Part shown: positions 6,236 to 12,078 of the stretch, piece by piece
Position numbering within the stretch: position 1 is the stretch's first letter
How the letters are laid out: each line of letters begins with the position of its first letter
Assembly: GCA_944372745.1 (NCBI GenBank)
Contig: CALWAB010000041.1
Span: 1 to 12,078 of the forward strand
Reading direction: 5' to 3'
From: an uncultured Clostridia bacterium
Lineage (GTDB): Bacteria; Bacillota; Clostridia; Christensenellales; UBA1242
DNA: 12,078 nucleotides
Program-made: the position numbers and the translations under genes
The notes under the pieces: model-generated
Database searches by the model: none
The model's input: the letters and a program-made list of their open reading frames with translations, nothing else
What the model was told of the DNA's origin: nothing

Positions 6236-7285
6236 TTAAGATATATACTGTAAATCAAAAATAGAAAATTCTACATCATAGTTAGATAAACCACTCGTAT
6301 CTTTTTCTCCATTAACTTCTGGAGCATTAATATATTCACTTGTTCTATATCCCTTAAATTCCAAGTGTATGTGCATATTAGAATTGACAGCAATGCTTTG
6401 ATTTATTCTCAATGTCACTCTCCTGCCCACTCTTTGTGATAAATCCGTCCTTTGGTCTTCAATAGTCAAATAAACATCTTCACCATAAGATATAGTCATC
6501 GACACCAAAAGTGTAAGGTCAGTAAATTCAGTATATAAACCAAAATATATAGATTCAATATCAATGTTTCTATCTAAATTTTGTGCATAAAAATCAATGT
6601 ATTGAAAGCCTGCAGTATTACTTGTGTGTGGTTCTGCTCTAGCTAAATCTTTTAAGGTAAAATCTTGCATTGTACCTACGCCACTTTCATCCGCCTCAGA
6701 CATTACAAATGCCCTAGCAGGAGATTCAAATAAATCTCTAAAATCTGTCCTAATGACTGCAGTATAAATAAGTAGAGCAATAATCAAAAGTACCATTATA
6801 CCAAGTAGAACCAAAAAACGCACAGCACCTTTTTTTTGAATAAATCTATCCCAACCTTGCACTACTTTAACACTTAAGTTCTTCCACCAAGCCTTAAAAG
6901 TCATTTTTTCGGCGACTGCTGGTTGTCCATCATAAGTTTTACTCTCTATTTCGACAATTTTGCTAGATTTATAAACAGGCTCTTTATCTATCTTGACATT
7001 GTCAGTATTTTTAGTTTTGTCCACAGTGACATCACCACGCGAACGCTGTAATATTATAGGCTCACCGCTATTAACAATGCCATTCTGTACATTTTCTATA
7101 TCTTGCTCTTCAACTTTCTCTACTTCTTGTATCTTTTGAATTTCATTATCAACATTTACTGTATTAATGTCAGCATCTAAATGTTCTTCTTCTCGCATCT
7201 TTTTAATGTCATCGTGCATAAATGCAAACATACTTTTTACACGCGTTGGACTCTTAATAATTGGGGTAATTTTTTTCTTCATCAT
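6236..7285 (-). CDS. Unrecognised single-pass membrane protein next to signal peptidase
   Basis: From ATG 7285 this is a 349-residue protein. The frame opens further upstream at a GTG, but those codons include the -10 box, so that start is unlikely. AGGAG lies 2 bases before ATG 7285 and 5 bases before the adjacent ATG 7282, which may be the true start. The first 155 residues are hydrophilic, with a Glu-rich coiled-coil-like patch (IQKIQEVEKVEEQD). One membrane span is at about 156-178 (RFLVLLGIMVLLIIALLIYTAVI), preceded by basic residues, which predicts a cytoplasmic N-terminus. The outer part of about 170 residues has alternating beta-strand patterns (LTLLVSMTISYGEDVYLTIE, RRVTLRINQSIAV). 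I recognise no family. It follows signal peptidase by 51 bases but has its own -10 box, so they may share only a neighbourhood. Confidence 0.75.
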   Translation of the reverse strand: MMKKKITPIIKSPTRVKSMFAFMHDDIKKMREEEHLDADINTVNVDNEIQKIQEVEKVEEQDIENVQNGIVNSGEPIILQRSRGDVTVDKTKNTDNVKIDKEPVYKSSKIVEIESKTYDGQPAVAEKMTFKAWWKNLSVKVVQGWDRFIQKKGAVRFLVLLGIMVLLIIALLIYTAVIRTDFRDLFESPARAFVMSEADESGVGTMQDFTLKDLARAEPHTSNTAGFQYIDFYAQNLDRNIDIESIYFGLYTEFTDLTLLVSMTISYGEDVYLTIEDQRTDLSQRVGRRVTLRINQSIAVNSNMHIHLEFKGYRTSEYINAPEVNGEKDTSGLSNYDVEFSIFDLQYIS

Positions 7286-7309
7286 AACTCCTAAGTTTTT
7301 TCTAGTTGT

Positions 7310-7318
7310 ATTATAACA
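7310..7318 (-). promoter_or_regulatory. Extended -10 promoter of the membrane protein gene
   Basis: TGTTATAAT on the minus strand (TATAAT at 7310-7315) is an extended -10 with no clear -35 at 16-18 bases. It gives a short leader to ATG 7285. It lies in the gap after the signal peptidase gene, so this gene can be transcribed separately from it. Confidence 0.6.
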
Positions 7319-7336
7319 CAAAAATTTCTTTTTTCA

Positions 7337-8083
7337 CTAAAAAATACTAGCAAATATTTCTTTTATTCCATTAAAGAAGCGTTCCATATCCTTGCCATCG
7401 CCCTCTTCAACATTTTCGTGTGGTATGATATAATCTACTCTCCCTATAATATTGTCTACACTCTCACAGTATGGGGTGTCAGTATAACTATAACTGCGAC
7501 AATCATCGGAATATTTCCTATTGTCCCCCATATAAAATATACAACCTTCTGGCACTGTAATTTGTGTTATGCCTATTTGGCTTTCTAATGAAGTACCAAT
7601 GCCTCGAAATTTACTATTAGTAGTTTTGTCAAGATACTCTTCCGCTAATAATTCACCATTTCTATATACTTTAGTTTGCGTAAAGTCGGTATTATCTATT
7701 GTAATAGTATCGCCTGCTACGCCAATTAGTCGCTTAATAACATATTTTGTTTGCCCACTATTGTCAGTATGACTTATAACTATGATGTCATCTCGTTCGC
7801 CTTTTTGATAAGTATTGACATAGGCATAATCATACGCTTCATTGAGTTCATCATTTTGCGCATCTGCATTTATTGTAGGTTTCATACTAGGGCCTTCTAC
7901 ACCTGTATACAAATACACATTCTCAGCGAACATTCCTAAAAGCACAAAACCTGCTATAAATACAAATATCACTGCTAATACTATAGCAAGTGTTCTTGAT
8001 TTGCGTTTATAGCGCCTTATATTTCCATTTTGTGCTTCTGCTTCTTTTTCAAGCATTACAGCACTTTCTTCAAAATTATCCAT
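7337..8083 (-). CDS. lepB: Type I signal peptidase
   Basis: This membrane serine protease would cleave signal peptides from exported proteins on the outer face of the membrane. The 248 residues hold a charged cytoplasmic N-terminus, one membrane span (about 31-51), then the family boxes in order: GPSMKPT with the catalytic Ser66, KYVIKRLIGVAGD with the general-base Lys117, and GDNRKYSDDCR (186-196). The last box usually ends S-x-D-S-R, and here Cys195 replaces the second Ser, a position not thought essential. Single-span topology and length match Firmicutes SipS-like enzymes. The start is ATG 8083, with GGAG 6 bases upstream. It has its own promoter. Its natural client might include the membrane-anchored proteins nearby, but that is speculation. 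Confidence 0.95.
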   Translation of the reverse strand: MDNFEESAVMLEKEAEAQNGNIRRYKRKSRTLAIVLAVIFVFIAGFVLLGMFAENVYLYTGVEGPSMKPTINADAQNDELNEAYDYAYVNTYQKGERDDIIVISHTDNSGQTKYVIKRLIGVAGDTITIDNTDFTQTKVYRNGELLAEEYLDKTTNSKFRGIGTSLESQIGITQITVPEGCIFYMGDNRKYSDDCRSYSYTDTPYCESVDNIIGRVDYIIPHENVEEGDGKDMERFFNGIKEIFASIF

Positions 8084-8100
8084 ATTAACTCCAAATATTA

Positions 8101-8129
8101 ATTATATACAAAAATGTGCATATTTACAA
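8101..8129 (-). promoter_or_regulatory. Promoter of the signal peptidase gene
   Basis: Minus-strand TTGTAA (8124-8129), a 17-base spacer and TATAAT (8101-8106), 17 bases before ATG 8083. It lies after the acpS terminator, which separates signal peptidase from the recX-acpS unit. Confidence 0.75.
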
Positions 8130-8183
8130 CTAAAATAAGAAACTCCAAAAAATTGTATTTAATAATTTTGTGAATATATTATT

Positions 8184-8226
8184 CAAAAATTAACCAATAA
8201 GTGCAGGACAAAATGCCCTGCCACTT
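8184..8226 (-). terminator. Terminator after acpS
   Basis: On the minus strand AAGTGGCAGG (complement of 8217-8226) pairs with CCTGCACTT (complement of 8199-8207), with one bulged G, followed by a loose T-rich tract including TTTTT. It starts a few bases after the acpS stop codon. Confidence 0.6.
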
Positions 8227-8232
8227 TAATAA

Positions 8233-8565
8233 TCAACATACAGCCACGGCAACTGCGGTATGCTTTGTGTGAGAAATAGACAATAGCATATCTTGCTCAA
8301 TGCCTTGATAATACACAAAAGGTTGACCATTTTCTCTGTGATTTATCTCTATACTTTTAAGAACTTGCAACCCTAAATTATTAAGCCCCATTGCCTTAAA
8401 TACCGCTTCCTTGCCAGCATAAATTCCCGCTACCACTTCACGACGACGCTCTTTATTTGTAGACTTGTCCACATAATTTTTTTCGCTTTCGGTGAAGACT
8501 TTGTACAATTTGTCGGCGTCTATGTCTTCTATTTCAACAATATCTATACCTATGCCTTTCATCAT
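8233..8565 (-). CDS. acpS: Holo-[acyl-carrier-protein] synthase
   Basis: This enzyme would transfer 4'-phosphopantetheine from CoA to the serine of acyl carrier protein, switching on fatty-acid synthesis; it works in the cytosol as a trimer. The 110 residues include GIGIDIVEI with the metal-binding Asp8, AGIYAGKEAVFKAMG with the second metal ligand Glu53, and the C-terminal SISHTKHTAVAVAV. It is slightly shorter than the usual 118-125 residues, the loss lying between the first two motifs. The frame offers adjacent ATG codons at 8565 and 8562. GAGGA is 3 bases before the first and 6 before the second, so 8562 may be the true start. The first ATG overlaps the TGA of recX, which suggests translational coupling. 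Confidence 0.95.
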   Translation of the reverse strand: MMKGIGIDIVEIEDIDADKLYKVFTESEKNYVDKSTNKERRREVVAGIYAGKEAVFKAMGLNNLGLQVLKSIEINHRENGQPFVYYQGIEQDMLLSISHTKHTAVAVAVC

Positions 8566-9170
8566 TCATCCTCGCTAAAATTGAGTTTATTAAATGTGCG
8601 TCTTATGGTATCATAATCAAAGCCCTTAGACAACAAATAACGCTGTACTTTAGCCATGTTTTCTCTCGTTCGTTCATTGCTTCCCAATTTCTTTTGGGCA
8701 AAAGCAAAACAAATGTCATCTTGAGGTGCAATGTTATCTAACGCCTTGTCTATTATGTCTTTTTTGACGCCTTTCTCCATCAATTTTTGTCGCATTTTAT
8801 ATACGCCCATTTTATTTTGTCCGTATTCAACAAAAAAATTAGCAAGGTTCTCGTCTGATAAGTAATTGTATTCTTTGAGTTTATTTACCACATAATCTAT
8901 AATCTTTTTGTCATACTTTCTTTCTCTTAAATATCTTCTAAGTTCACTTTCGGAACGATAAGAAGCAGTCAACCAATTAGTAGCCTTATTCAAAGCAAAT
9001 GTACAAGCACTCTCGTAGCTTGCATTCTCTAAATGGTTATCATCAACTTCTCCCACAGATATAGAGTATTTAACTATTGCATCTGGCGTCAAACTGATGT
9101 TTTCGCCGTCTTCTGTAATGGCTATAAACTCTTTTTTGTTTTTCTTCATTTTTAGTTCTACTATAACCAA
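8562..9170 (-). CDS. recX: Regulatory protein RecX
   Basis: RecX proteins bind RecA filaments and modulate recombination and the SOS response. The family core is visible: ALNKATNWLTASYRSESELRRYLRERKYDKKIIDYVVNKLKEYNYLSDENLANFFVEY, then MRQKLMEKGVKKDIIDKAL, and a third three-helix repeat near the C-terminus (RYLLSKGFDYDTIRRTF). The frame runs up to TTG 9203, but that codon has no Shine-Dalgarno. I prefer TTG 9170, preceded by AGGTGA, giving LVIVELKMKK..., which matches the usual RecX N-terminal strand and 202 residues in all. The region just upstream has an unusual start-stop arrangement, listed separately. The TGA overlaps the acpS start. Pairing of recX with a lipid-synthesis gene looks positional rather than functional. 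Confidence 0.9.
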   Translation of the reverse strand: MVIVELKMKKNKKEFIAITEDGENISLTPDAIVKYSISVGEVDDNHLENASYESACTFALNKATNWLTASYRSESELRRYLRERKYDKKIIDYVVNKLKEYNYLSDENLANFFVEYGQNKMGVYKMRQKLMEKGVKKDIIDKALDNIAPQDDICFAFAQKKLGSNERTRENMAKVQRYLLSKGFDYDTIRRTFNKLNFSEDE

Positions 9171-9178
9171 TTTGTCAC

Positions 9179-9195
9179 CTACATATAATCTCCTT
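9179..9195 (-). promoter_or_regulatory. Shine-Dalgarno followed by an ATG-TAG start-stop upstream of recX
   Basis: On the minus strand, AAGGAG (complement of 9190-9195) is followed after 5 bases by ATG (9182-9184) and at once by TAG (9179-9181). The TAG is part of the AGGTGA that can serve recX at TTG 9170. Either this is a minimal upstream start-stop controlling recX, or one base has been lost: an extra G after the ATG would join it in frame to recX as MVGDKLVIVEL. Confidence 0.55.
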
Positions 9196-9227
9196 GCAAA
9201 CAAATTGTACTATAAATTTTACTTAAA

Positions 9228-9255
9228 TTTATAAAAATTTATTGGCAAAAAGCAA
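9228..9255 (-). promoter_or_regulatory. Possible recX-acpS promoter
   Basis: Minus-strand TTGCTT (9250-9255), a 16-base spacer and TATAAA (9228-9233), in the short gap after the YigZ-family gene. The -35 is only partly like consensus, so the call is tentative. Read-through from the gene upstream is possible because I see no terminator between them. Confidence 0.35.
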
Positions 9256-9257
9256 AT

Positions 9258-9812
9258 TTATTGAATATTGCAAAAATTAGGCAAGTCGTCTAAAATGGTT
9301 TTGTCTTTGACATACGCTTTGACTGTAAGTTCTTTCCCAAATTGTTTTGAATAAGTTAATGCCTTATTGTCTAAATACCTTATGAGTTTATCCGCATTTG
9401 ATATTGAACAAGTGATATTGACTTGTTCCAAAATGTCCACATAGTGTGGTCTTAACAATTTAGCAGTGCCACCATAAGCACGAATTAAACCACTTGCCCC
9501 CAACTTGATGCCACCAAAATAGCGAACAATCGCCACGCCTACATTCATAAGTTCGTCATTAATAATGATATTCAAAATAGGCTTGCCCGCCGTCCCACTT
9601 GGTTCGCCATCGTCACTAGATTTTTGATATGTTTGCTTATTTTGTGTATATCTAAAAGCATAAGCAATGTGCCTAGCATCATTGTATTTTGCTTTCAAGG
9701 ATTTCAACCACTCATTAAACTCTTCTTCACTATCTATATGACACCCTATTGCAATAAAGCGAGATTTTTTTATAGTTTCTTCTTCACTAACTTCACTATT
9801 AAATGTATACAT
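9258..9812 (-). CDS. YigZ/YvyE (IMPACT, UPF0029) family protein
   Basis: This conserved cytosolic family is related to the eukaryotic translation regulator IMPACT. It is thought to bind RNA or ribosomes, but its exact bacterial role is unsettled. Family signatures are clear: KKSRFIA (15-21), DARHIAYAFRY (45-55), DDGEPSGTAGKPIL (67-80) and VRYFGGIKLGASGLIRAY (96-113), followed by a C-terminal DUF1949-like ferredoxin fold from about 130. At 184 residues it is shorter than the approximately 200-217 common in the family, with the loss at the C-terminal end. ATG 9812 matches the expected family start but has no Shine-Dalgarno, and the -10 box lies only 5 bases upstream, so the mRNA is probably leaderless. 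Confidence 0.92.
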   Translation of the reverse strand: MYTFNSEVSEEETIKKSRFIAIGCHIDSEEEFNEWLKSLKAKYNDARHIAYAFRYTQNKQTYQKSSDDGEPSGTAGKPILNIIINDELMNVGVAIVRYFGGIKLGASGLIRAYGGTAKLLRPHYVDILEQVNITCSISNADKLIRYLDNKALTYSKQFGKELTVKAYVKDKTILDDLPNFCNIQ

Positions 9813-9817
9813 AATTT

Positions 9818-9845
9818 ATTATAGCATATTGATTTCGTTTTTCAA
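9818..9845 (-). promoter_or_regulatory. Promoter of the YigZ-family gene, apparently leaderless
   Basis: Minus-strand TTGAAA (9840-9845), a 16-base spacer ending in TGC, and TATAAT (9818-9823) form an extended -10 promoter. Transcription would be expected to start about 7 bases downstream, at the A of the start codon (9812) or within a base or two of it. No Shine-Dalgarno can fit in between. Confidence 0.75.
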
Positions 9846-9891
9846 ACCACATAGGCACAATAATTGTTTGTTGCATTATAATTTCCCTAAC

Positions 9892-9920
9892 TTGACAATT
9901 ATTTCATATTATGATAATAT
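9892..9920 (+). promoter_or_regulatory. Promoter of the ADP-ribosyltransferase-like gene
   Basis: A perfect -35 TTGACA (9892-9897), a 17-base spacer ending in TGA (extended -10) and TAATAT (9915-9920). The leader to ATG 9940 is about 13 bases and holds AAGGAA (9928-9933). This promoter is divergent from that of the YigZ-family gene, with about 46 bases between the two -35 boxes. Confidence 0.8.
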
Positions 9921-9939
9921 GGTAAAAAAGGAATACAAT

Positions 9940-10659
9940 ATGACAGAAACAGAGCAAGAATCTTTGATGTTTTATCTTATCAATGACGCATATTTAATCA
10001 ATGCGTTACTCTGGGAAAACTTTGAAGATATAGAAAAAACTATAGATAATATAAACAATGATGGAATGCAAGTTATAAAAAACGCTACACAATATGGTTT
10101 TGACCATTATTTTAGTAGCGATAAAGAATTGTCAATCAAAAAATATAATTTGTATAAAAAACGCTTCCAACCTTTCTCAAATACATACACAAAACAAGAC
10201 GCCTTAAATAGAGCATACCAAGACATTGAAAACATACAAAATATAATGCAACCACTTGACAAAGATTTAATACTCTATAGAAATATAAAACCACAATTTT
10301 GTAAAAATTACAAAAGCGGTGAAAAATTTGAACTACTAGGCTTCTCGTCTTGTAGTCTTGAAATGCACACTGCAGGGAATAAGCAATATGGTTCAAATGA
10401 AGATTGCATTTTAGCAAAAATTATAGTCCCTAAAAGTTTCCCTGCCATAAGAGTAGATTTAATGAAAGATATTAAAAACGAACCTGATGAAGTGATTTTA
10501 CCACCTATGATTTGTAAAATTGACAAAGTATCACATAATGAAAATGATAAAGTAGCCTTAGAAATAACTTGTTTAGAACCAAAATACATAGATTTAAAAT
10601 CAAAAAACAAATATGTAATTAAAGAAGATAAAAACAAAAATATAATTTTAACAAAATAA
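9940..10659 (+). CDS. ADP-ribosyltransferase-like protein (R-S-E class)
   Basis: This is a 239-residue protein whose second half has the three marks of R-S-E ADP-ribosyltransferases (ADP-ribosyltransferase exoenzyme fold), which use NAD+ to modify a target. They are Arg114 in LILYRNI, the S-T-S equivalent GFSSCS (134-139, with Cys in the middle), and EPDEVILPP with the probable catalytic Glu184, followed by the usual KIDKVS...VALEITCL strands. The residue two before Glu184 is Pro, not the Glu or Gln of arginine-specific enzymes, so target type or activity is uncertain. Residues 1-105 are helical. There is no signal peptide, so it acts inside the cell or leaves by a dedicated route. The frame extends upstream to 9829, but ATG 9940 fits the promoter and Shine-Dalgarno. 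No antitoxin, immunity gene or hydrolase is adjacent. Fold confidence is good; function is unknown. Confidence 0.82.
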   Translation: MTETEQESLMFYLINDAYLINALLWENFEDIEKTIDNINNDGMQVIKNATQYGFDHYFSSDKELSIKKYNLYKKRFQPFSNTYTKQDALNRAYQDIENIQNIMQPLDKDLILYRNIKPQFCKNYKSGEKFELLGFSSCSLEMHTAGNKQYGSNEDCILAKIIVPKSFPAIRVDLMKDIKNEPDEVILPPMICKIDKVSHNENDKVALEITCLEPKYIDLKSKNKYVIKEDKNKNIILTK

Positions 10660-10983
10660 TTATCATAATTTAAAACACACAAAAGTTAATTTTGTGCTTG
10701 GGAGTGTACACAAATTAATTTTCTAGGGAATTTCCCATCCCCTAGAACCCCAGTGCAAGGGCACTCGCCCTTGACCTATAGTCTTGGAGTGTGACATAGC
10801 CAACTTTAATACTAAAAACTTAAAATATATTTCTTAGTGCGTTATCACGCACTAAGTATAATATTTAAGTGTTTAAGTTATGCCAAATACCAACTAAAGA
10901 CAATGCCGTACGCTAGTACTTTTGTGCTTTGAGAACAAATATTTTTTCACATTAAATGGAATTATTTGTTTCATATTAAAAAA
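10660..10983. other. Convergent intergenic region with four hairpins and a GC-rich patch
   Basis: There is no gene I can support. Perfect stems are CACAAAA/TTTTGTG (10678-10696), TTCTAGGG/CCCTAGAA (10721-10747), CAAGGGC/GCCCTTG with an ACTC loop (10756-10773) and CTTAGTGCGT/ACGCACTAAG with a TATC loop (10833-10856). None has a strong T run, but some must end the transcripts arriving from both sides. An imperfect 14-base repeat, CTTGGGAGTGTACA (10697-10710) and CTTGGAGTGTGACA (10783-10796), flanks the middle two stems. Bases 10735-10795 are far richer in G and C than the surroundings. A structured RNA or the remnant of a small mobile element would both fit. Confidence 0.5.
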
Positions 10984-12078
10984 TTAATTATCATTAAGAC
11001 TCTTTATCCATTTTTTGTTCTTAAACATATACAAGAAAAATGGCAATTTTATTAATTCTGGCAAGGCTATGAGAAAATAGATTAAATACACATTATTGGG
11101 AATATAAGCCGACAACACAAATAGTAATATGTACATTAAAGTAGACATTATTTCAAATCCAAGCAGAATTTTTGCTCGCCCACCATTATATAAAATGCTC
11201 GAATCTAAATGCCATACAACATAACGAATGAGATTGAGTACCCCATAGAGAATAAGCCCCACATAAGCCCCTTCCCTTATGTCTTCATTCATCAACAACA
11301 CCAATGGATATGCAAGCGATAATAATACCACAAAAGAAAATGCCCATATCAATAAAACGCCCCAAAGTGATTGTTTCCCATTTTTGTACGCCGAATCAAA
11401 TTCGTTCTGCCCCAAATATTTACAAATGCGAATACTTATAACGGTAGTAAATGCGTAATATATTCCATCAAATATAAAAATGATATTTTTGTAATACGAA
11501 TATTGGTCAAATATTATGTGGCTGACATTCGCTAAGTACAAAGATATGAATATTATACCTATTTGCGACAATGCTTCAATTCCTAAAATTTGAGAGATGA
11601 TAGCCCCTTCTTTAGAATTTAAACGCACGGAATTAACAGCAAACAAATTTATTTTAGCCACTTTATTTTTTAATAAGACAATCTGCGTATATATAAGCAC
11701 GGCTATACAATACGCAAAATACACTCCACCAATAAAATAAAACGACATATTGCCCACAAAATAGGCAAGTAAAAATCCAATTACAATAATTGAACAGGTG
11801 AATATGGAATTAATAAGTGTAGCCTTATATTCTTCCAATTTTTTTAGTATGTTGCCTAAATACTCTTTGATGCCATTTAAGAACATATAACCAAGCATCA
11901 TAAAATAAAAGCCTTTGTCTATTGTACTTGGCAAATTAAATAACTGTTCTAGCACAAAATTATTGAACACTGCAAGCAAAATACACACAAATAGCAATAT
12001 GCCCATAACTGCATAAAGTCCGACTTTTGTGTAATTATTTATCTTTTCAGAATTATCATAGTTTTGATTTATGAAAAT
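10984..12078 (-). CDS. MATE-type transporter, N-terminus cut by the window edge
   Basis: The frame is open without a stop from 10984 to the end of the window, so the apparent start at 12006 is only an internal Met. 364 residues are present, and about 70-90 N-terminal residues should lie outside. MATE transporters expel drugs or metabolites using Na+ or H+ gradients. The sequence has about ten hydrophobic spans and the typical MATE feature around TTVISIRICKYLGQNEFDSAYKNGKQSLWGVLL, matching the A-x-x-I-R-I-G-x-x-L-G start of the C-lobe third helix and loop. A flippase of the wider MOP superfamily (Wzx or MurJ-like) is the main alternative, but this signature favours MATE. No accessory or regulatory gene for it is visible here. 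Downstream lies a hairpin-rich gap converging with the ADP-ribosyltransferase gene. Confidence 0.82.
   Translation of the reverse strand: MFINQNYDNSEKINNYTKVGLYAVMGILLFVCILLAVFNNFVLEQLFNLPSTIDKGFYFMMLGYMFLNGIKEYLGNILKKLEEYKATLINSIFTCSIIVIGFLLAYFVGNMSFYFIGGVYFAYCIAVLIYTQIVLLKNKVAKINLFAVNSVRLNSKEGAIISQILGIEALSQIGIIFISLYLANVSHIIFDQYSYYKNIIFIFDGIYYAFTTVISIRICKYLGQNEFDSAYKNGKQSLWGVLLIWAFSFVVLLSLAYPLVLLMNEDIREGAYVGLILYGVLNLIRYVVWHLDSSILYNGGRAKILLGFEIMSTLMYILLFVLSAYIPNNVYLIYFLIALPELIKLPFFLYMFKNKKWIKSLNDN

Noticed and set aside
7569..7939. Two plus-strand open frames opposite the signal peptidase gene.
   Set aside because: They are shadows of a well-supported gene and have no ribosome site.
9829..9939. 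A longer N-terminus for the ADP-ribosyltransferase from ATG 9829.
   Set aside because: It would include the promoter, and it lacks a ribosome site, while ATG 9940 has a well-placed AAGGAA.
10136..10682. Two minus-strand open frames opposite the ADP-ribosyltransferase gene, possibly an antisense antitoxin.
   Set aside because: No ribosome sites or promoters fit them, composition is as expected for antisense shadows, and the plus-strand protein has conserved motifs.

Overview
The window is strongly AT-rich. It carries purine-rich Shine-Dalgarno sites (AGGAGG, AAGGAG), sigma-A type promoters (TTGACA/TATAAT with 16-17 base spacers) and short hairpin terminators. With a Firmicutes-style set of housekeeping genes (recX, acpS, a YigZ/YvyE family gene, type I signal peptidase), this suggests an uncultured low-GC Firmicute, probably a gut Clostridia-like lineage. 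The taxonomy is inference; no rRNA or tRNA gene is present. The standard genetic code fits all genes.

Layout. (1) 1-730: a plus-strand maltose/galactoside-type O-acetyltransferase gene broken by two opposite single-base indels, ending at a bidirectional terminator. (2) 727-2912: a minus-strand run of three diverged paralogues of an unrecognised family, at least partly translationally coupled. (3) 2913-3314: a gene-poor stretch with a terminator and GC-rich hairpins. (4) 3315-5033: a membrane-anchored beta-repeat protein of the DUF4097 type, whose promoter overlaps a 13-base dyad. (5) 5320-6120: an unrecognised soluble protein with its own near-consensus promoter and terminator. (6) 6236-8083: type I signal peptidase followed by an unrecognised single-pass membrane protein. 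(7) 8233-9203: recX and acpS, overlapping by 4 bases. (8) 9258-9812: a YigZ/IMPACT-family gene that appears to have a leaderless mRNA. (9) 9940-10659: a plus-strand ADP-ribosyltransferase-like gene with no obvious partner. (10) 10660-10983: a convergent intergenic region with four hairpins. (11) 10984-12078: a MATE-type transporter cut off by the window edge.

How the genes fit together: the window mixes housekeeping genes (recX-acpS, signal peptidase, yigZ) with accessory genes (paralogue array, beta-repeat surface protein, ADP-ribosyltransferase). Nearly every transcription unit has its own promoter, so there is no single large operon. The best candidates for undescribed biology are the three-paralogue array and the orphan ADP-ribosyltransferase. 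No CRISPR array, transposase, integrase or complete phage module is visible.
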